Shown: positions 49,101 to 58,100 of the stretch, piece by piece
Numbering within the stretch: the first letter of the stretch is position 1
Layout of the letters: each line of letters opens with the position of its first letter
NCBI GenBank assembly: GCA_023053575.1
Contig: JAKZAP010000016.1
Location: forward strand, 12,170,030 to 12,234,029
Origin: Branchinecta lynchi
Lineage: Eukaryota; Arthropoda; Branchiopoda; Anostraca; Branchinectidae
Reading direction: 5' to 3'
DNA: 64,000 nt
Notes under the pieces: generated by a model
Databases searched by the model: none
The model's input: only the letters and a program-made list of their open reading frames with translations
What the model was told of the DNA's origin: nothing
Program-made: the position numbers and the translations under genes

Positions 49101-52100
49101 TTTAATCAACTTCAAATAAAACTTTTACTTTTAAAAAACTTCCCGGTTTTGGCCGGATTCCGGTCGAACTACTTGTCCGATGACAAAATGGTTTTCACCA
49201 TCGTGTTCGTCATGTCTTCTTACCCCATAATCGGCTATCAAATTAGCTGTTTCAAAATATTGTGTTTGCCCCTTAATTTGAACCCCTCTCCCACCCCTAC
49301 ATGTAGGGCTACAAAGCCCATCTATGAACTTGACTGGTCCGACGACCCAACGAATCCTCACACCAAGTTTCATCAAAATCTTTCATTCCCTTCGAGAGTT
49401 ATCGTGCTTACAGACGGACAGACGGACAACTTTTGCGATGTCATAGGTATCCCTCCACTTACGTTTTGGGATCCCAAAAATAAGTGGATGCTTTTTTGGC
49501 TCTTCCTGGCAATGTTTGTTCTGCATAGCATTTCCCGTACAACGTTTTCCAACACAGATAACATCCCAAGTGTTGTCTGTAACGCACCGTCTGTTGAAAC
49601 CGCGCATCCTTCTGTTGTCTGTTATGAAACTTTTGACTGTGTGGCAAGGGTCCTCTTCAGGCTCAAGCTGTAAAATCAGCCTAGAAAAAGCTGACGTGTC
49701 CATTTTGCATTGTCAAATGTGATTCACGGTCTATTCTCCAAAACATGAGACAGAAAAAAACGGATGCACAAACCGTTCTTATAAGTACACCCTCGTCAGC
49801 CAAAGTACTTCTTTTCAGGATCCATGTAAAATAAAATAAACATCCATGCACCCTCGGAGAGCTTGATTCAAGAATGTCATCACCATCAAAAAAAATAAAA
49901 AAAAATGAAATAACCAAACTAAGGTAAAATGAACTAAAATCTCGAACTACACAAGAGGGTTCAAACACAGCTTACCTTCAATTCTGGTTCCCCATCGTCC
50001 GGTAGTTTCTTCGGCTGCCATCTTTCCTCTCCGCCATCTCCTCCCGCTCCCCCCTCGCTTGAAAAGGCGCCACTGAACGTCAAAAGAGCAGCACCTCCAA
50101 CAACATTACCACTGATTTGACCAGCTGTAACTTGCACACTATGGCCCTCCTTCTGTCCGTTCGCAGTATTTCCACCCGTGTAGCTTATTGGTACTGCATC
50201 GACATCACTACAGTTGGGTGTTTGTCCCCCCTTCTGACTGACTGCGGTACATGCACCTGCAAAACTTATCGGCTCTGCAACTGCGGCAGTACAGGTAGGT
50301 AACACTGCAAGTGCTTCAGTATGGGCTTCGTGAGTCCTCGTAACAATGCTGCAGCTAGCACTTGTAATAACTGCAGCAGCTGGATCTTTGCACTTAGCTA
50401 CAGTATCATCTGCGGCAGTTGGGTCATCGTTTTCAAGCCCAGGTGTTGGAAATGGAATACCACAACCGGATTTGCCATCTGAGATAAGGAAAGTTTCACT
50501 AGGGCCACTTGGTCCGGATTCGCACGATAATCGGTGTTTGGACTTACGACGTTTCCGCTTAGAACTACTGCATTCTGCTTGGGAGGCTGCAGTATCCCCA
50601 GTATTAGCAGGACTAGACGGGGCTCTGTTTACACGGACAACGCTCTCTTCCACTCTTTCAACGCGCTGTGTTGATTCACAAGAATCCTCTCTGTAGCTCA
50701 TATCCCTTTTACTACTTTCAAAAGTATCGCAATTCACAGAGCCTTCATAGTCCCAATTCGCACCCTCACTTCCACCATTAACAAACCGATTTTCCGCCGA
50801 CTCTTTGCTATCCAAATATCGGTCTTGCTCACAAGACCTGATGCGGGCGTGCTTTAATATTATTTCGCTATCCTGACGGCCAACTTCTTGGACAAGGCCC
50901 GCCACTATGCTATCCGACCTCGAAGTCGCGTCAAGGTTATGACTTTCACTCTCATCACGTCCCTGGTTTGCGCTGTTCTTTTGTTCGCTATTCCGAGGCT
51001 CACTAAAGTCCAGGTCTAAGCTTGGAGCAAGCGGGGGTCTAGACATGGGAACTGGGGACATGACATATCTCTGAGCGAGGTCAGATCGTTCAAAGTTCTC
51101 TTGCGTCGTGCTATCAGCCTCCTCTTTGACTACAGAGTCTACGCGCAACGGCGACTCCGTCAATACTTCAACTATCCGGATCCGGTTTGTTGATGGAATG
51201 CAAGGTGACGGAGGCAGATAGTTTCGACCATGATTCCGGCCGGATACAGATTCGGTATGCTGACCCATTAGATTTACGGGTTCAGTCTTCTTTGACTTTG
51301 ATACTCCAGCAGCAGCTGATTTCTCAGGTGTTGATGGTTCATCTTGTTGTGGTACCTTATTGTGTACTAAAGTAGAAGGAATTCCTGGATTCGACAGTTT
51401 TTTTTCTGATTTCCCACAGTTCACATTTGGTGACTCCGATGGAGACGTGTATCCAGCGCAAGACCCATCATTCATATTAGACGTTAAACGATCCGCTTGA
51501 TCCTGCATTACCACTAAGTCCTTGTGTTCAGACGCGCTTGGTCTCAAATTAGGGTCCTCACTGACAAGAAAACCTGTGGAGCTAAAACTCGTAGAGGTCT
51601 GTGATATTCTGAAACAGGTTGGCCCTTGGTCATCCCCACTTTTCTCTTCAGCATTGATTAAAGAAGGCTGATTAGGGGACTGCAAATTCACTCGCTCAAT
51701 CATGCTATCATCGGACTTGTACAGAGTAACAGATCCCCGCAGGTCACTCTCCCCAGCCCCGTGCAAGGTCACAGAAGTAGGGACAAGTTCAGTCTCCTGG
51801 AGAAGAGAGAAGTGGGACGAAGTGGTAGCCCAGCTTGAGCTAGTTCGAGTCGAGCCTTCCTCAACTACACACTTGCTTCTTTTGAACTGCGTTGTTCCAC
51901 TAGAAGCTACCACTGTTCCTTTTCGCCCCTGTTTTTGGCAAGTCACGCTATGCTTTGGATTCAAACTTTCCCCCGCGTCCGCTTCCTTCCACTTTGATGG
52001 ACCTACAACGGACACCACAGTATCGTCTCGAGTCGGAGAAGCTATTAGGAGATTCATAGTGTCACTATCGGCACGGCTTACGGAGCTCTGCGTTTCAGTG

Positions 52101-55100
52101 CGCGCTAGCCAGTCCTGAACGTTCTTAAAATTCGCTCCACCGCATTCCGATTGAGTTTTGAGCCAGTTTTGATACTTCTTAGAAAAACTGGATTCCACTG
52201 ACTCCTCCGTTTCGTCACTGCTATATTCGAATCCGTCCGTATTGGTTGAAATCTCACGCCTTTGGGGCTGCAGTGTCCAATCAGGGTGCTTTGGTTGGTG
52301 AGGGGAACATGCGCACTTGACTTCTACTTTCTGGGATAAGTTGATAGGCCTGAAGACGGGCGCTCTCTTGTAGCTTCTACGCTCCTAGAAGATCGAGAAG
52401 GTTAAAGAGCATGCAGCTACAGATACTATTTTGTTCTCTACGTTATCCATCTACTTTCGGCTCGGCGCATCTAAGATGAAGACATCAGCCTTAGACTGTC
52501 GGTAGTTGACGCATCCGTTTTGCACCGTCAAATGTCACAGGATGTTAGCTATTATGTTTTGCAAGCGTTCCCCATATTGACGTCATGCATACGAGAAGAG
52601 CCGAAATCTGCAGAAAAAGCATCTGCTGACTTTTCGATATCATGAATCATGATGATAAACAAAGAATAGAGCAGATATTTTTTCCGGTGCTGTTTCGTCT
52701 AACATCTTAAGAACAATTTAGGAAGTTTCTCTTCGTTCATATTACTTTTATTTCTGGATTCAGAATTTTTTATTCATTTTTGATTCATAATCTAGATTCA
52801 GAATTTTTTATTCATTTTTGATTCATAATCTAGATTCATTATTTTTTCTATTCTTTTCTATTTTGTTTACTCCGTCTAGGTCCCCTCGTGCCAATTTTGA
52901 TGGGAAATAAATTTTTCATTCATTCATTCATCCATAAGATTACGTCATAATTTAAGCTTCTACGACTAAAGTAGAGTTAGCTGGCTCATTTGAGCTTGAG
53001 TCACAAGCGGCTGCGATCCTGGACATACTTCTGTCCTCGAGGCAGAAAAGGGGACATAAAGAGATAATTATCAGCATCAACGGGGTCTGCGCACGGCTCG
53101 TCTCCGGAAAGTCGCGATTGAACTTGAAGATTCTAGCGTACTCCTACAATGAATGTAGTGCCACGGCTCTTCCCTACGTTCTATACTTTTCCCCTTTCCA
53201 GACAATCTTCAGTAACAAAAATAGGCCATTCTTTTAATTTTCTTTCTGCTTGCCAAATATTTGCTACGCCTCTCCCCCCCCCCCCCCCCGGGACAAGGAA
53301 CAGCCATCTCATAGAGAAGTTTTGTATAGCTGATCCGTCTGGGGCTTACATGAGGTCCATCAACAAGATGAGACCAAATTATAGTCATCCATGGATCTCC
53401 ATGATCTTTCGATTTAACGACTTTTAATTATTTTGGTTAACGTTTTTGTGTTTTTGTATTTTAAATTTTTCACCACAATACAAAGCAAGAGCAAAAGCTT
53501 TCGCCTCTAAATAACTTTAAGAAATTTTGAGTAGTCGAACTGATCCGAGTTAAAAATCCCATCAACAATGCACTTGAAACTATTGATCAATTCAGCATTA
53601 ACTGCATCTTCGGTAAGGCTGTTCCAAGGATCAACAATTCTGTTGCCAAAACCCTACTTAAAAACGTTCTGTGGAATCTTGATTTTGCAAGCTTGTACGT
53701 CTACCCCCATGATGACGGTTAATGCTGAATCTTATTAAATCAGTCATTTCAAAATTGTCATAACTTCCATTAATTAATTTGAATGTTTCAATCAGGTCTA
53801 CTCTAAAGAATCTGTATGCAATAGAGGGAAGGCGCAACTTGGCTACTCTCACTTGGTAGGGAAGATCCTCGGGGAAGATCGCGCAGATCTGGTACGAACT
53901 TCTTAGCTCTCCGTTGAATTTTTCATAACTATTCTATATTTCGGCTCTACCTAGACGGGTTACAAATAAAATTCAATTCAACATACCTTTCCATTGACAA
54001 CTCCGTAGCCTTCGATGTCCATGCGATACCTCTGCCACTTCTTCGGGAGGTCTTCAATAGATATACCCAGCAACGTTTTCGCCTCAGAGTGAAAGAATGG
54101 TTCCGGTTCGTCAACAATGGGTGGTGCTGTGCCAAAAAGTCGATAGAACTAAACAAACATGACAAATCATTATTTCCAGTATCCTTAAAGCACAACTCTT
54201 AATTGAAATGATCTTTTGCCTATGAAAGGGATGAGCCAAAAAGTTTTCCAAAAATACCATTACTTTCCACCTGAAATTTGCGATTTTCTTGTTAGCGCTT
54301 GTCGACACTCCAGCCTTCCTGCTCTCCGACGCGGCGGGTGGGAGCAAAATGTTTGAAAACTGAACACGCCGTGGTTAAAACTAAGCAAATAAGAGAAGTA
54401 AAAACAGAAGATCCTCATATCCTTATGTTTAAAAGAGTTGTCAGCGGACATAGAAGACTCCGACAATTTTTGCTTTGTGTGACGGGCAAAACTCGTCATG
54501 GCCGAAAAAGCGCTAAAATTCGTAGGCACAAAACGAAACAATGGAGAAAGGTGGTGATTTTAGAAGCTTATAAATTCCACAAAGAAGCTGGGTATATTGT
54601 AAAAGGCAGAATGAGTAAGACGGATCCTTTAAATCTGTTTACAAATGTGGGATATTTCTGATCGAGCTGAGGTTTTCCGTGTTCGTGAACTCGTGAAGCC
54701 CTGGACCAGATTTCCGTCATTTTATACACGATTTCAGAGTAGATTTCTGGCAATTTCTGGCAAAAATCAAGATCAAGGTTTCTCTTCGGTGGAATTATAA
54801 ACGAGGATATGTACTTTGACATAGGCTACATTCTTGGCCTTGCCAATATGGTGGATTTCTGCCTGCTGTTTTACAAATAGAATTGTTACACCGTATCTGT
54901 CTGACCTGGAAGGCAAAAATGTAACAAGACCAAAGGGTTTCGATGGGATCCCAAAAATTCAATATTTGATCCAGACAATTAGGTCTTGTCTTCGTCAGAT
55001 TCAGTCTTCGCCAGTCTCCTTGGACATTTTTACTATTAAAATTCAGAAACAGATTAAGGCCAAATAGCTAATCATCTGAGAAAACCAAGTTCAGATATGG

Positions 55101-58100
55101 AGTCAGCATGTGTGTTTACCCCCGCGGGACAACTTGTCCCGCGAAAAAAGAAAGCTCAAAAACGAACTCAGCGTATCTTCTTTCCCCAATACTCAACTTA
55201 AAATAAAAATTTAACTTATAACTCCTCTCAACGAATCAAGAAAACGAGCTCCTGGAGACTGACCCTTCCCACATAACACGAGGACACCCAAAACGTATCC
55301 GCAAACTTCACGCAAGGACTGGAGCAAGATGCAACTTCTTCTCAAACCGGATCGTGAACCTCTGGAACAACCTCAAGGAGGGCACTGTTGCTGCTGAATC
55401 GACAGAAGCATTCAAACGCCGTTTGGATGCTGAGTGGAGAGACAAACCGTGGAGATTTGACTGGGATGCACCAGAATCTTCCACTAGACTGTAACCAACC
55501 ACAGATGCAACAGTCATCACAAGGAGTGATTCAACAGGATGAAAAGTCCTTATTTCACTCCAAGCTGTGATTTAAGGTAATTTTAAGGTAATAACAAATT
55601 TTCCGGCTCCAGCCGGATTCCGGTCGAACTTTATGTCCGGGTAAAAAATGATCGTCATACAAGGATTCAGCATCTCTTCTTGCCCCTAAATCGGATATCC
55701 AATCAACTACAAATAAAACTTTAACTTTTAATAATTTTACGGTTTCGGCCGGATTCCGGGCAAACTACTTGTCCGGGTAGAAAACTTAAGCGAACTTAAC
55801 TTAAGCGAACTACGTAGCCTATCATGCAAGAAAATGGTTTTCACCGTCGAGTTCAGCATGTTTTCCTACCCCTATATCGAACATCTAATCAACTTCAAAT
55901 AAAACTTTTACTTTTAACAGAATTTCCGGTTTCGGAACTACTTGTCCAATGACAAAATGGTTTTCACCATCGTGTTCAGCATTTCTTCTTACCCCATAAT
56001 CGACTATCACATTATCTGTTTAACACACCAAGTTTCATCAAAATTTCTCATTCCCTTTGAGAGTTATAGTGCGCACAGACGGACAGACGGACGGACGGAC
56101 AACTTTTGCGATGTCATAGGTATCCCTCCACTTACGTTTTGGGATCCCAAAAACAGCATCACTTGACAGTACCTGCTATTTTACCCTCCAGATGAAAAAT
56201 TTGTAGCTTGTGTAGTTGTACGGTAGTTATATGAAAAAGTTGCATGTAGTACAGAATACTTTAATTTGATGTGCCTCACACTGGGCTAATCTAAAGCAGT
56301 AGTATTCACTCGAATCCCGACTCGCTCCAGTAGCATCCATTCATGCTATAGTAGCATGTAGTAGCATCAGTTGGTACTGCATGCTACTTTTTCGTACAGC
56401 TTCATACTACTATTTTAAGATAATTTTTCATCGGGCTTATAGCAGCCCCTTGTTCAGTCTCATGAGGCAATTTAGTTTAATCTTCGAGTTTCACCCAATT
56501 TTGACCAGCCTATCAAGCCTATGATTCTATATTTAATATGGTTAAGAGTCACACATTGTTGGGTGTCACTTTCACCGAAGATTTGATTCTATATTTAATA
56601 TGGTTAAGAGTCACACTTTGTTGGGTGTCACTTTCACCGAAGATTGCAAATTCAGTGACCATGTTTGCAACCTCGTGAAGAAAGGGAATGCTGCACTCCA
56701 GTCTATCACGACAATGAAGGGATTTGGATTCGGTGTAGAATCTTTGAAATTAGCTTATGTGACGTACGTGCGACCGCTACTGAAGTATGCCTGCCCAGTT
56801 TGGGGACCCTTTGTGCAAAGAAGCATACAACATAACGAAGAGATTGAATCACTGCAAATCAGAGCGTGCCGCATTATGCTAGGACTGAAATACAATGGTT
56901 ACGAAGCTTCCCTCCTCCTATTAAGACTTGAGCCACTCCATGTCCGCCGGGAAAACTTAATTTTACGTTTTGGTCGATCAATCCTTGCCAGTGAAAAACA
57001 CAGAGATATTCTGCCCGATCTAGCACTGGTGACAGGACGGACACGGCATCAAAATCTCCTTGTGCCAGTTAAATGTCGCACAAACCGGTATTCAAATTCC
57101 TTTGTACCATATTTCACTGAGAAGATTAACAAAAAACAAGTGAATTCTAAGTGATTTATTTTCTTTTATGCAATAATTGTATATATTCAAGTATTTTACT
57201 CAAGTATTTAAATGTAATGGTCGACGTATTTAGTGCCATGTCGGCGCTACGAGTTGAATCAATAAGCATATCTATCTATCTATCTATCTATGCAAAAACT
57301 AAAGCCTTCACTGTTTAAGAACAAAAAATCCGAATCTTCGTCTTTCGCTCCAACTAAAACTTTTAACCGCTTACAGAAGGACATTTTAGACAGTTCCAGG
57401 ATTTCCGGGTTTCTGATTCAGCATCTAGCCCCCCCCCCCCCTACCACCACCAGACGTTGAAGTCAGGCAATTTAAATATACTTTCAGCCCAAGCTGACTG
57501 CGAATCATATGTGACAATACAAAACGAATACCTCAGCTCCATTTTACATTTTTTTGTAATGTAGCTACATCTATCTGAGATCCCAAAACGTAAGTGGAGG
57601 GATACCTATGACTTCGTAAAAGTTGCCAGCTGTCCGTCCGTCCGTCTGTAGGCAAGATACCTCTTGAAGGAAACGAGATATATTGATGAAACTTGGTGTG
57701 AGGGTGCTTTGGGCCAAGACGGGTCAAGTTCTTAGATGGGCCCCAAAGCTGTATATTCAGGGGTAGGGGAGGGGTCTGAAATTGAGGGACGAAAATAATT
57801 ATTTTTTAAAAGCTAATGCGATTGACGATCTAGGGGTAAAGAGGCATGCTGAATCCGAACAGATAGATAGATAGATAGATACTTTAACTTTAGCCGTTAG
57901 GTCATACACAAAATCATACATTTTTAAACACTTCGAGAGAGCGATTATATAAACTCACATGTAAAACGATTTAAACTCCCACTACCAATAACTATTTACA
58001 TCTCTTTAACGCTTCTTTGACAAAACCTGTTACTGCCATTATCACTGACCGCGAAGATGACTTTAGGATACCAGGAAAGAGCAACCCATCTTCACCAAAA

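Larger units (their letters stand above)
25577..49975 (-). other. GON4L 24.4-kb intron
   Basis: The interval between the giant exon and the first PAH-like exon. I found no convincing protein-coding exon in it. It holds the eight tRNA-Tyr genes, GGGATCCC-bounded repeats, a hAT-like MITE, an AT-rich foldback and a tandem-repeat block, each listed separately. The stretches 25600-26390, 26760-27460, 32280-33820 and 39190-39900 show only A/T-rich unique-looking sequence, apart from a LINE-like 3' tail (gagggaaataaatgaatag, 25840-25895). Confidence 0.8.

Noticed and set aside
49002..49673. 223-codon open frame on the + strand
   Set aside because: It runs through the subrepeats of a GGGATCCC-bounded repeat, has the repeat's periodic composition and no known domain.
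51702..52118. 138-codon frame opposite the giant GON4L exon
   Set aside because: It is the antisense shadow of the coding exon; the - strand frame is longer and flanked by proper splice sites.
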